From Macellibacteroides fermentans (lineage in GTDB: Bacteria; Bacteroidota; Bacteroidia; Bacteroidales; Tannerellaceae), in the NCBI RefSeq assembly GCF_013409575.1, contig NZ_JACCCY010000003.1:753434-817433 (forward strand): a stretch of DNA of 64,000 nucleotides, in the 5' to 3' direction. The notes under the pieces were generated by a model that was not told the origin of the DNA, made no database searches, and saw only the letters and a program-made list of their open reading frames with translations. Of the stretch, positions 26,358 to 33,759 are shown piece by piece. Both the position numbers and the translations under genes were made by a program. Position 1 is the stretch's first letter; every line of letters begins with the position of its first letter.

Positions 26358-27158
26358 ATGGAAATTACAACATTGATTGAGAATCTGGTATACCAATCCG
26401 GACTTGTAGCTGAGCATGGGCTGTCTTTTTATATGGAAGGATATCACAAGAAAATTCTTTTCGATACCGGACAAAGCGATCGTTTCATAGATAATGCCAA
26501 AGCATTGGGTATAGACCTTAGCGATGTAGATGCACTGGTTGTTAGTCACGGACATTACGACCACACTGGCGGATTAGAGGCCTTTCTGAAGATTAATACC
26601 AAGGCTGTCATCTATATGAAACCCGGAGCCATTGATGCCAAGTATCACGGAAAGGATCGTTTTATCGGAACAACCATTGATGTCCAACTACTAAAGGATC
26701 GCCTCTGTTTGGTTTATGAACGGACTGAAATAGACAAAGGAATATTTGTTATGCCCCATACACCTCTTGTAAATGCAGATGATACATCTATGCATGGCTT
26801 TCAGGTAAAAGAAGATCAGAAGATAAAGGACGATACATTTCAGGACGAACTGTTTTTAACCATTGTTCGAAGTGGAAAGCTTTCCATAATAAGCAGTTGT
26901 TCTCATAGGGGGATAAGCAATATGGTGTATGAAGCCGTAAGAACATTCATTTTGTCGGTCGACCTGATTCTGGGTGGCTTCCATCTTAAAAACTGCACTC
27001 CCCGGCAATACGAGGAGGTTATAGAATGTATGAATGAAATACAACCCAAAAGAATAGGCGTATGTCATTGTACTGGTATTGAAAAGTATTTTACACTTAA
27101 GCAAGACCTTTCCTGTACCGTTTTTTATAATATGACCGGTCATCGTGTGTTTATATAA
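26358..27158 (+). CDS. MBL-fold metallohydrolase (COG1237 type)
   Basis: 266 aa. Metallo-beta-lactamase fold with the metal motif SHGHYDHTGG (about residues 63-72) and later histidines in SSCSHRGISN and LGGFHL. This subgroup is often labelled a dihydropterin ribofuranosylaminobenzene phosphate synthase after an archaeal homologue, but that function is not supported here. It follows NifX-like copy 1 by 33 bases, so it is co-transcribed. In anaerobes this type often sits beside NifX/Mrp genes. Substrate unknown. Confidence 0.85.
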   Translation: MEITTLIENLVYQSGLVAEHGLSFYMEGYHKKILFDTGQSDRFIDNAKALGIDLSDVDALVVSHGHYDHTGGLEAFLKINTKAVIYMKPGAIDAKYHGKDRFIGTTIDVQLLKDRLCLVYERTEIDKGIFVMPHTPLVNADDTSMHGFQVKEDQKIKDDTFQDELFLTIVRSGKLSIISSCSHRGISNMVYEAVRTFILSVDLILGGFHLKNCTPRQYEEVIECMNEIQPKRIGVCHCTGIEKYFTLKQDLSCTVFYNMTGHRVFI

Positions 27159-27161
27159 TCC

Positions 27162-27671
27162 TTAAGATTTTGCAGATTGTAAACTTGAGAGCTGTTCTTT
27201 AAGCATAAACCCTGCAATTCTGGCTGCATCAGCAATAAAGGCTGAGCATGGTCTGCGTTGATAATATTCTTTTGTCCGGATGGATGGGGCAGGAGTAGAT
27301 TGCAACTCCGATTCCGGTAATAATTCGCGACAAAGGATTGTATGATGTTTATCTTTAAAAATTCCGGCCATTTCCCTTATAATATTATCAACGCTGTTGG
27401 ATTCATTTTCATCATTAGGTACTGATATCGGATATTTAAATCCGGCTATCATGGCCATTGCTGTCACTGTTCCGCATATTTCACGCATACGGCCGACTCC
27501 CGCTCCGAAAGAAACAGACATATTTCTAGCTACATCGTACTCTAATCCAAGAATATCCCAATATGCCAGAAACACAGATTGGGCACAATTATAACCTGTA
27601 TAAAAGTTATCAACAGCTTTATCAACACGTTCTTCAATATCAAAATCAGCTATTTTATTAGAGAAATTCAT
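27162..27671 (-). CDS. C_GCAxxG_C_C family redox protein
   Basis: 169 aa with the family's spaced cysteines and glycine motif: GYNCAQSVF (Cys 29), SFGAGVGRMREICGTVTA, then a lone Cys in ILCRELLP and another in RRPCSAFIADAARI. The family is a putative redox-active or metal-binding protein of anaerobes; its function is unproven. It is convergent with the MBL gene (3 bases between stops). Its promoter side faces the ECF sigma gene, with a shared inverted repeat at 27746-27765 in between. Confidence 0.88.
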   Translation of the reverse strand: MNFSNKIADFDIEERVDKAVDNFYTGYNCAQSVFLAYWDILGLEYDVARNMSVSFGAGVGRMREICGTVTAMAMIAGFKYPISVPNDENESNSVDNIIREMAGIFKDKHHTILCRELLPESELQSTPAPSIRTKEYYQRRPCSAFIADAARIAGFMLKEQLSSLQSAKS

Positions 27672-27700
27672 TGGGTTTTATTATTTTTATATTGTGTTTG

Positions 27701-27708
27701 CAAAAGTA
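27701..27708 (-). promoter_or_regulatory. -7 box for the C_GCAxxG_C_C gene
   Basis: The minus strand reads TACTTTTG, a full TAnnTTTG match, 30 bases upstream of the start. The inverted repeat at 27746-27765 lies about 40 bases further upstream. Confidence 0.5.
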
Positions 27709-27745
27709 GATAATTCGTTGAATTAAATAGGTATGCGTCGTAAAA

Positions 27746-27765
27746 TAATGAACAAAAGTTCATTA
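27746..27765. promoter_or_regulatory. Putative operator, site 2 (perfect 8-bp arms)
   Basis: TAATGAAC-AAAA-GTTCATTA, a perfect 8-bp inverted repeat with a 4-base centre, in the divergent region between the C_GCAxxG gene and the sigma-factor gene. Its core TGAAC-N4-GTTCA (27749-27762) matches the other sites. Confidence 0.6.
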
Positions 27766-27817
27766 ATAAAGTGTGTTTGAGACCGTAGGAAATCAATCAT
27801 ATTCCTGTCTAATTAAT

Positions 27818-28384
27818 ATGATCAAAAATGATAAGATGACCGATCAGGATATTATAACAGAGATACTGTTGGGTAATAGATTCTTGTTTAGCAAACTAAT
27901 TGACAAATACCAGCGTATGGTGTTTACACTGGCTATGGGATTTGTACATCAGAAGGAGAATGCAGAGGATCTTACGCAGGATATTTTTATTAAGGTGTGG
28001 ATTGCACTTCCCAATTATAAAGGAGACGCCATCTTTTCTACGTGGCTGTATCGGATTGCAGTTAATTACTGTATTAATTTTGTAGAGAAGAATAAACGAA
28101 ATCGCTTTATTGTATTGGCTGAAGAGCTTATAGGCCATGTGTTTAATACGGCTATTAACGATAAAGATGCACAACAGGAGTTAGAAGAAATGGAAAGTGG
28201 AAACCTTGTACGTACTGCCATAGATTCATTGCCAATCAATCAACGAACGGCTTTTATTCTAAGTGCATATGAAGAACTGCCGATAAAAGAAATTGCCTCA
28301 ATTATGAATCGATCAGAGGGGGCTGTTGAGCAACTTTTGCAACGAGCCAAAATGAATCTTAAGAAAAAAATAAAACATCCGTAG
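27818..28384 (+). CDS. ECF-type RNA polymerase sigma-70 factor
   Basis: 189 aa from ATG 27818. The longest frame begins at GTG 27773, which overlaps a promoter-like TGTGTTTG, and another ATG is at 27836. Region 2: LIDKYQRMVFTLAMGFVHQKENAEDLTQDIFIKVW. Region 4: LPINQRTAFILSAYEELPIKEIASIMNRSEGAVEQLLQRA. It directs core RNA polymerase to a dedicated promoter set. It is followed by a small membrane protein, a metal-sensor-like protein and a secreted Gly-rich protein, an arrangement like metal- or envelope-stress ECF operons. No AAC-N17-CGTC type promoter is visible upstream. Confidence 0.9.
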   Translation: MIKNDKMTDQDIITEILLGNRFLFSKLIDKYQRMVFTLAMGFVHQKENAEDLTQDIFIKVWIALPNYKGDAIFSTWLYRIAVNYCINFVEKNKRNRFIVLAEELIGHVFNTAINDKDAQQELEEMESGNLVRTAIDSLPINQRTAFILSAYEELPIKEIASIMNRSEGAVEQLLQRAKMNLKKKIKHP

Positions 28385-28431
28385 GATTCAACAGAAATCA
28401 TTGTCTAATATTAAACAAAACAGAAACAAAG

Positions 28432-28716
28432 ATGAACATACCTAATCAAATAAAGGAATACATTGAACAAGAGAAAAAGATTCTGCCTAATCCTTGGTTG
28501 TCTGCGAGGATTATGTCAAAAATTGACAATCCGATACAGAAACAGATACCGTATTGGCAACCGGCATTTTTCAGTTTGGCTATTGTACTTACTGTTTTGC
28601 TTGGTATCCGGATCGGTATTGCTTTTACTCCTGCCAATGAAATAAATGCAGACGTTGTTCTGAATGATAGAGATATAGAGTGCTTAAACTATTATAATCT
28701 GAATGAAGATGAGTAA
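28432..28716 (+). CDS. Small membrane protein, possible anti-sigma factor
   Basis: 94 aa. A soluble N-terminal part with ILPNPWLSARIMSKI, one transmembrane segment at about residues 42-66 (FFSLAIVLTVLLGIRIGIAF), and a short acidic periplasmic tail. The position directly after the ECF sigma gene and the topology suggest an anti-sigma factor; no zinc motif (HxxxCxxC) is present. It overlaps the next gene by 14 bases. Confidence 0.6.
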   Translation: MNIPNQIKEYIEQEKKILPNPWLSARIMSKIDNPIQKQIPYWQPAFFSLAIVLTVLLGIRIGIAFTPANEINADVVLNDRDIECLNYYNLNEDE

Positions 28717-29227
28717 GACGACTATGCTTGTATGGGTGATTGTAATACTGGTGGTTTTAAATATTACTACTGTTGTAACGTATCATTACATTCAAAGGGA
28801 AACAAGTGTTGAACAAGAAAGTATGCTTATTATGTCTGAGGGTAAAAGATTAACAGGGAGTCAATTTAGGCATATTCTTAATTTCGACAATGAACAGATG
28901 GATAGTTTCCGAAAGGAAAACAGACATTTTCAACCTCGATTCCGACATATAATATATCGCATTGATTCATTAAAAAGTGAGATGTTTACAGAATTACAAC
29001 AAGCTGATATGGACTCGGTTGTTTTGGACTCTCTTGCAGCGCAAATTGGACTATTGCATGCGGATTTGAAAAGAGAAACTATTTTATTTTATAAACGCAT
29101 CAAAGCCGTATGCAATCAGGAACAGCAATCGAAATTAGGAACAGTATTTTCTCCATTATTTACTGCCCAATCTGCCCAGGGTAAAGTGATGGATAGACAA
29201 GGCAAACACAGACGGGTTAAGGAGTAG
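28703..29227 (+). CDS. Periplasmic heavy-metal-sensor-like / Spy-CnrR-type protein
   Basis: 174 aa. The N-terminal membrane anchor (about residues 8-26) is followed by a mostly helical periplasmic domain. Its pattern FDNEQMDSFRKENRHFQPRFRHIIYRIDSLKSEMFTEL resembles the CnrR/Spy/ZraP four-helix family of metal sensors and chaperones. A His-rich stretch could bind metal (NRHFQPRFRH), but no firm site can be assigned. It overlaps the previous gene by 14 bases and so belongs to the sigma operon. Inference: it senses envelope or metal stress and controls sigma-factor release. Confidence 0.65.
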   Translation: MKMSKTTMLVWVIVILVVLNITTVVTYHYIQRETSVEQESMLIMSEGKRLTGSQFRHILNFDNEQMDSFRKENRHFQPRFRHIIYRIDSLKSEMFTELQQADMDSVVLDSLAAQIGLLHADLKRETILFYKRIKAVCNQEQQSKLGTVFSPLFTAQSAQGKVMDRQGKHRRVKE

Positions 29228-29295
29228 TGCGAGTTTTATTTATAGAAACAGATAGTTATAGTGTGGCTTTATTAACAATTTAATAACGTAGAAAT

Positions 29296-29634
29296 ATGAA
29301 AACAAAAGTCGTGATTATTATGATGTCATTTTTGCTGGCCGGAAGTATGGCATGGGCACAGGATGCAAAGTCGGGTTCAGCACCCAAAAAAGTAGCGGAT
29401 AGTTCAACTACAGTTGGAAACAGACAGCGCTTGAGAGATGGAAGTGGTTGTAACAACTCTCAACAAAGAGGAAGAAATAACAATGCTGGTTTGCGGGATG
29501 GTAGTGGACGAAGGAATGGAAACGGCAAAGGATTAGCTCAAGGAAAACGTGACGGTTCCGGAGATGGCAGAGGAGGTCGCTATGTTGATGCAAATAACAA
29601 TGGAGTTTGTGATTTTCGTGAGAAAGCAAAATAA
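29296..29634 (+). CDS. Small secreted Gly/Asn/Arg-rich protein with RDGSG repeats
   Basis: 112 aa. Signal peptide residues 1-22 (...GSMAWAQ). The mature part is low-complexity with three spaced copies of (L)RDGSG or KRDGSG. It ends in a calcium-loop-like YVDANNNGVCDFREKAK, reminiscent of dockerin/EF-hand DxNxNGxxDxxE loops and containing one cysteine. No enzyme fold is seen. It is the last gene of the sigma/sensor unit, 68 bases after the metal-sensor-like gene, and is followed by a strong hairpin terminator. Function unknown; metal binding at the cell surface or in the periplasm is a guess. Confidence 0.7.
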   Translation: MKTKVVIIMMSFLLAGSMAWAQDAKSGSAPKKVADSSTTVGNRQRLRDGSGCNNSQQRGRNNNAGLRDGSGRRNGNGKGLAQGKRDGSGDGRGGRYVDANNNGVCDFREKAK

Positions 29635-29650
29635 TAAATGTTTTGACAGA

Positions 29651-29686
29651 TTAAAAAAGGTGCAAATTATCTTGCACCTTTTTTAA
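29651..29686. terminator. Bidirectional intrinsic terminator
   Basis: TTAAAAAAGGTGCAA and TTGCACCTTTTTTAA are perfect complements around a 6-base loop. A-tract and T-tract flank the stem, so it can work for the sigma operon (+) and for the peroxiredoxin gene (-). Confidence 0.85.
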
Positions 29687-29743
29687 TGTATACACTCCGA
29701 CTTATTATGTAAATGAGATACCTCTTTTTATGGAGTGTAAGTG

Positions 29744-30358
29744 TTAACTCATTATTTCCTCAATGGTGATATAGTCACCCACATGTCCAGCCATTTTCTC
29801 AGCGTCAGTATTTACAGGCAGTGTCTTTTTTCCAGGTCTCCAACCTGCAGGACAAACTTCTCCTGTCTTAGTAGCATATTGCCATGCTTCAACCTGGCGA
29901 AGAAATTCATTAACATTGCGCCCTACAGAGTCGGCCTGCACCTCTTGAGCAACACAGATTCCATCCGGATTAAATAAAAAACGGCCACGTAAAGCAACGC
30001 CTTCTTCCTCCACTAAAACACCAAAAGCCCGGCTTACTTCCTGATTTGTATCAGCTCCGATGGTAAGTTGCAGCCCTTTTAAAAGCGGTTCGGTTTCTAC
30101 AAAACGTTTATGTGAGAATTTAGAATCGACGGATACAGCTAAAATTTCTGTATTCAATTTCTGAAATTCATCGTATTTTGCGTTCATCGCTGCAATTTCC
30201 GTTGGACAAACAAATGTAAAGTCGGCTGGATAGAAGCATACAACAGCCCACTTGCCTTTATAATCTTCACTTGAAACAGTTTTAAAATGCCCTGTTTTAG
30301 CATCAAATGCATCCATTGTGAATACTGGCATCTCACGTCTTACCATTGTTGAACTCAT
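29744..30358 (-). CDS. ahpC: 2-Cys peroxiredoxin (AhpC-like)
   Basis: Reduces H2O2 and organic peroxides. 204 aa from the ATG ending at 30358 (MSSTMVRREMPVFTMDAFDA). The upstream in-frame extension to 30487 has no family similarity and is probably untranslated leader. Peroxidatic Cys 51 is in YPADFTFVCPTEI, and the resolving Cys is in GEVCPAGW near the end. No AhpF gene is adjacent. A GAAC-N4-GTTC inverted repeat lies 180 bases upstream (30538-30551), linking it to the promoters of the surrounding island. Expected role: oxygen defence of the Fe-S-rich proteins encoded nearby. Confidence 0.92.
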   Translation of the reverse strand: MSSTMVRREMPVFTMDAFDAKTGHFKTVSSEDYKGKWAVVCFYPADFTFVCPTEIAAMNAKYDEFQKLNTEILAVSVDSKFSHKRFVETEPLLKGLQLTIGADTNQEVSRAFGVLVEEEGVALRGRFLFNPDGICVAQEVQADSVGRNVNEFLRQVEAWQYATKTGEVCPAGWRPGKKTLPVNTDAEKMAGHVGDYITIEEIMS

Positions 30359-30537
30359 AGTTTTTTCTTCTTTTTGATAATTAACATTTTCAATCCTGCT
30401 AGTCTCGATTTTCTTTCTTGGTTTTAATCCTGTATCACATCCCATATGTATTCCCCCCATATTTAAATTAGCAATTGTTTGTGGCAATAAAATTATTAAT
30501 AAAGTTCACTAAAACAAATTATTATGATAAATAATAA

Positions 30538-30551
30538 TGAACTAATGTTCA
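30538..30551. promoter_or_regulatory. Putative operator, site 3 (TGAAC-TAAT-GTTCA)
   Basis: Exact match to TGAAC-N4-GTTCA, between the thioesterase stop (30629) and the peroxiredoxin gene. No exact TAnnTTTG box is next to it; the nearest is a seven-base TAATTTG on the minus strand at 30515-30521. Confidence 0.5.
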
Positions 30552-30628
30552 AAAACATATAACATGTATATCTTTTAAGACAAACAGATTTCTTATTGAT
30601 ATAGTATACCTATGGATTATCACAAGAC

Positions 30629-31039
30629 CTATATTAAATATGCTTTTTCAATCGCAGATAATACGAATTCGGGTGGAGGGCAGGGCTTCCAGTTTTCTTT
30701 GCAAACAAAAGCAAGTTCTGTCTCGGCTGTGTTGACTAATTCGCTCTGGCTATTGTATAGCTTATATGTAAACCAGATTCGAACTCCTTTTATCTCCTTC
30801 AATACAGTTTTAATAGTAAGAAGTTCGTCATACTGGATTGTTTTAATAAACCGGAAATTCATTTTGATTACAGGGAGCATATAACCTGCATTTTCTATTT
30901 CATTATAAGGAATTCCAATCGCACGAAATAACTCCCAACGTGCAACTTCATAGTATCTGGCATAATTAGAGTGATGCACTGTGCCCATCTTATCTGTTTC
31001 CGGATATAAAACCCTTAAAGAATGGCTATGTTCTATCAT
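30629..31039 (-). CDS. 4HBT/YbgC-type acyl-CoA thioesterase
   Basis: 136 aa hotdog-fold thioesterase. The N-terminal active-site motif YPETDKMGTVHHSNYARYYEVAR has the usual D-x(5-7)-H-NY-x-RY-E pattern. It hydrolyses small acyl-CoA or aromatic-CoA esters; the substrate is not told by sequence. Its start overlaps the mrp stop by 4 bases, making it the last gene of the long minus-strand operon. A metabolic link to the Fe-S genes is not evident. Confidence 0.87.
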   Translation of the reverse strand: MIEHSHSLRVLYPETDKMGTVHHSNYARYYEVARWELFRAIGIPYNEIENAGYMLPVIKMNFRFIKTIQYDELLTIKTVLKEIKGVRIWFTYKLYNSQSELVNTAETELAFVCKENWKPCPPPEFVLSAIEKAYLI

Positions 31040-31878
31040 TGCATATTTAATTTATCAGAGAGTTCTTTATTAAAGGAAATAATACCATCTGTTAGGGATT
31101 CAAATCCTTTTTTAACGGCTGTATTTCTAAATAATATGTCTAATTTTCCTTCATCGCAGTTATTACATACATCTTCTGTAACTGGAATCTGTGCAAGCAA
31201 TCGTAGATTGAATTGGCTTGCTAACTTTTCGCCTCCGTCTTTACCAAACAAATAATACTTTTCTTCCGGATGTTTTCCCGGTGTAAACCAGGACATATTC
31301 TCTACAATGCCATAGATGGGAACTCCTACATGTTCGTCCAGATACATATCAATAGCCTTTTTAACATCACACATGGCAAGTAATTGAGGTGTTGTTACAA
31401 TAACTGCTCCGGTTATCATGTATTGCTGCAGTAAAGTTATATGTATGTCTCCGGTTCCCGGAGGAGTGTCAATAATAAGATAATCAAGCGGACCCCATTC
31501 TGTGTCATTGATCAATTGTTTTAAGGCATTGGATGCAAGTGGACCACGCCACAAAACAGCTTGTTTGGGATCAATGAAGAACCCAATGGACATAACTTTG
31601 ATGCCATATTTATGAAAGGGGACTATTTTGTTTTTTCCTTCACACTCTTTAATTTCCGGGTGCTGGTTTTGAATATTGAACAATGTAGGCACTGAAGGAC
31701 CATAGATGTCGGCATCCAATAATCCCACAGCATATCCTTCCAAAGCCAGATTTACAGCCATACCTGATGCTACCGTAGATTTTCCAACACCTCCTTTTCC
31801 CGAGGCAACTATGATAATATTTTTAATATGAGGCAGTACCGTTTTTTCGATCACCTCTCTTTTTACTTTCTGTTCCAT
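31036..31878 (-). CDS. mrp: Mrp/NBP35-type Fe-S cluster carrier ATPase
   Basis: 280 aa P-loop ATPase of the ApbC/Mrp group, which binds and transfers [4Fe-4S] clusters as a dimer. The deviant Walker A GKGGVGKST is at residues 27-35, Walker B is in YLIIDTPPGTGDIHI, and a CNNC motif near residue 240 (VTEDVCNNCDEG) is the usual cluster site. It lacks the N-terminal DUF59/MIP18 domain of the housekeeping Bacteroides Mrp, so it is a shorter, probably specialised paralogue, like the Mrp of orange-protein operons. It lies downstream of the IS-broken deformylase gene. Confidence 0.88.
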   Translation of the reverse strand: MEQKVKREVIEKTVLPHIKNIIIVASGKGGVGKSTVASGMAVNLALEGYAVGLLDADIYGPSVPTLFNIQNQHPEIKECEGKNKIVPFHKYGIKVMSIGFFIDPKQAVLWRGPLASNALKQLINDTEWGPLDYLIIDTPPGTGDIHITLLQQYMITGAVIVTTPQLLAMCDVKKAIDMYLDEHVGVPIYGIVENMSWFTPGKHPEEKYYLFGKDGGEKLASQFNLRLLAQIPVTEDVCNNCDEGKLDILFRNTAVKKGFESLTDGIISFNKELSDKLNMQ

Positions 31879-32235
31879 ATTTGAACTATTAATTGTTATT
31901 ATATCCTTGATGATTTTTGAAGCTTCTTTAATTTGCTGCTAATGAGTAATTTTCGCATAGGGTCGAGTCTGTCGGTAAATAGGATTCCCTCCAGATGATC
32001 AAATTCATGTTGAAAAATACGAGCTTCTATCCCCGATAATACTTTTTCAACAAGTTTTAGTTCCATGTCTGAAAATGAAACCTTTATATGGGCCGGACGT
32101 TCTACAATTTCATAAATTCCCGGAATGCTCAAGCACCCTTCATTATAAATTGATTTTTCTGAACTGTATTCAATTATAGATGGATTTATGAAGGCTTGCC
32201 GAATAATTTCAATTTCTGGATCATCGTTTATTAAT

Positions 32236-32246
32236 GGGGTTGTATC
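32236..32246. repeat. Target-site duplication, left
   Basis: GGGGTTGTATC directly adjoins the left terminal repeat and is repeated exactly at 33565-33575. A preceding T could extend it to 12 bases. Confidence 0.9.
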
Positions 32247-33564
32247 ACTAGTGTCCGGTTAAAACTACCAGATATTCAACTGGTTAGAACTATTCGGACT
32301 GGTTAAATTGTAATTTGTATTTATAAATAGCTCATTTATAGGCATTTTCTCAAACAAAGTCAAGCTGAAAATCTGCAATAAAGTGTAGAGCGGCGGCTCT
32401 AATTTCATTTTCTTTTTGACTATTGAGACAAGCAGATACATACAGATTGCTATCCATATTTGGGTGTACACTGCGTTTCTGCTGGTGCCATAAAAAGCTT
32501 TTATCCGAAGATGCTGTTTTATCCATTTGAAAAACAGTTCAATCTTCCATCGTTCTTTGTATAACTGAGCAATTGTAAAGGCTGGTAACTCTAAGTTATT
32601 CGTCAAGAAAACATAAATCTTGCCGGTTTCGGCATCTTGATATTTTATCCTCCTCAAATAGTCTGGATAATCTTTCTTGATGTAAAAGCCTGTCAGTTTT
32701 ATAGATTGATCGTATTTGAGTCCGGTGGTCTTGTCCACCTTTCGACTATACACTCTTCTGGCAGCCATGTTATCCTTGGCCCTAGTCACGAAGAACGCGC
32801 GTTGTTCGTGGATGATAGTGTAGAACCGAAAGAAATCGACATAACCTTTGTCCATTACATAAATGGCACCAGGCTCGACTACGATATGTTCCATTACATT
32901 GACGTCGTGGCATAAACCATCCGTCAAATGTACAAATGTGGGTATGGAGCCCCGCAAGTCCAGCAACGTGTGCATTTTAACAGCACCTTTGTTTTTGCGA
33001 AACTTCGCCCATGGAAAAAGACTTAAGCACAAGTCGATGGTGCTGCTGTCCAAGGCGTACACCATGTTTTTGACATCAAGCTTGAACTCGTTATCCTTTT
33101 CATAAAGGTGTCGAGCCTCCTTGATCAGAACTTGTGCGTAGTCTGCATAAATTCGCCAATCCCGACTTTCGTTGGCCTCTGCCAATGTGGATTTAGGAAC
33201 CGGCTGCTTTATGCCTGAATGATATAATTTATTGGAAAACGCTGTCAAGCAAGATTCGATGTCACGTAAACTTTCCCTATAGGTAAGTTGAGCAAAACCC
33301 ATCACATAAAAGTGTTCCTTACAGGTAAAGTTCCTTACGCGATGGTTACCCTTGTACTTTTCAACACACTTGTTGAATTCATAAGTCGGTAAAAATGACA
33401 TCAGTTGCGCGAAAACGGTTTTCCCTATATTCATGATTTACGGTATTTTTCGTAAATCTAGGTAATTTCCAATATTTTCAAATCGAAAAATTAAAGAACG
33501 TATTTGAAAGCCTTTATCAATGCGGGTTTCAGGAGTTTGTTAAAGTCCTTAACCGGACACTAGT
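32247..33564 (-). mobile_element. IS4-family insertion sequence (1318 bp)
   Basis: Perfect 16-bp terminal inverted repeats, ACTAGTGTCCGGTTAA at 32247-32262 and its complement at 33549-33564, with a few more matching bases inside. It is flanked by an exact 11-bp direct repeat, within the 10-13 bp range usual for the IS4 family. It carries one transposase gene on the minus strand. Both ends and the gene are intact, so the insertion looks recent. No second copy is present in the window. Confidence 0.93.
32265..33434 (-). CDS. IS4-family DDE transposase
   Basis: 389 aa, the expected size. DDE residues: Asp in YALDSSTIDLCL, Asp in YVMDKGYVDFF, and the Glu of the YREK signature Y-x2-R-x3-E-x6-K (YKERWKIELFFKWIK), diagnostic for the IS4 family. 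The N-terminal region (MNIGKTVFAQLMSFLP) is the DUF4372-type DNA-binding part. The start codon is 114 bases inside the right end and the stop is 3 bases from the left inverted repeat. Confidence 0.95.
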   Translation of the reverse strand: MNIGKTVFAQLMSFLPTYEFNKCVEKYKGNHRVRNFTCKEHFYVMGFAQLTYRESLRDIESCLTAFSNKLYHSGIKQPVPKSTLAEANESRDWRIYADYAQVLIKEARHLYEKDNEFKLDVKNMVYALDSSTIDLCLSLFPWAKFRKNKGAVKMHTLLDLRGSIPTFVHLTDGLCHDVNVMEHIVVEPGAIYVMDKGYVDFFRFYTIIHEQRAFFVTRAKDNMAARRVYSRKVDKTTGLKYDQSIKLTGFYIKKDYPDYLRRIKYQDAETGKIYVFLTNNLELPAFTIAQLYKERWKIELFFKWIKQHLRIKAFYGTSRNAVYTQIWIAICMYLLVSIVKKKMKLEPPLYTLLQIFSLTLFEKMPINELFINTNYNLTSPNSSNQLNIW

Positions 33565-33575
33565 GGGGTTGTATC
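33565..33575. repeat. Target-site duplication, right
   Basis: GGGGTTGTATC, exact repeat of 32236-32246, directly after the right terminal repeat. Confidence 0.9.
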
Positions 33576-33759
33576 TATAATAAATATACGCTTGGAGATT
33601 CCGATCTGAGGAGCAGCCAACCCTATGCCTTCTTCTTTATCGAGAATGGAAAACATCCGGTTTACAGTTTGCTCTAATTCTGTGTTTTCGGTAATAGGCT
33701 CAGCTATTTTGCGTAAAACAGGAGAGCCGTAGGTAACTATTCTTGATGTCATGACGGTG

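Larger units (their letters stand above)
31899..33752 (-). pseudogene. def: Peptide deformylase gene interrupted by an IS element
   Basis: Two halves of one gene flank the IS. The 5' half (ATG ending at 33752, MTSRIVTYGSPVLRK) carries GLAAPQIG and reads off into the terminal repeat. The 3' half carries EGCLSIPG and the metal-binding HEFDHLEG. Removing the IS (1318 bp) plus one 11-bp target copy restores an uninterrupted 174-aa frame with the junction DTTPLINDDPEIEIIRQAF. All three active-site motifs of PDF are then intact. Deformylase is normally essential, so another copy must exist elsewhere in the genome. It starts 7 bases after the radical SAM gene stop. Confidence 0.93.

Noticed and set aside
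30359..30487. 43-codon N-terminal extension of the peroxiredoxin
   Set aside because: No family similarity; the normal AhpC start MSSTM lies at 30358.
32637..33105. Plus-strand reading frames inside the IS
   Set aside because: Antisense to the transposase gene, which has a complete DDE and YREK signature.
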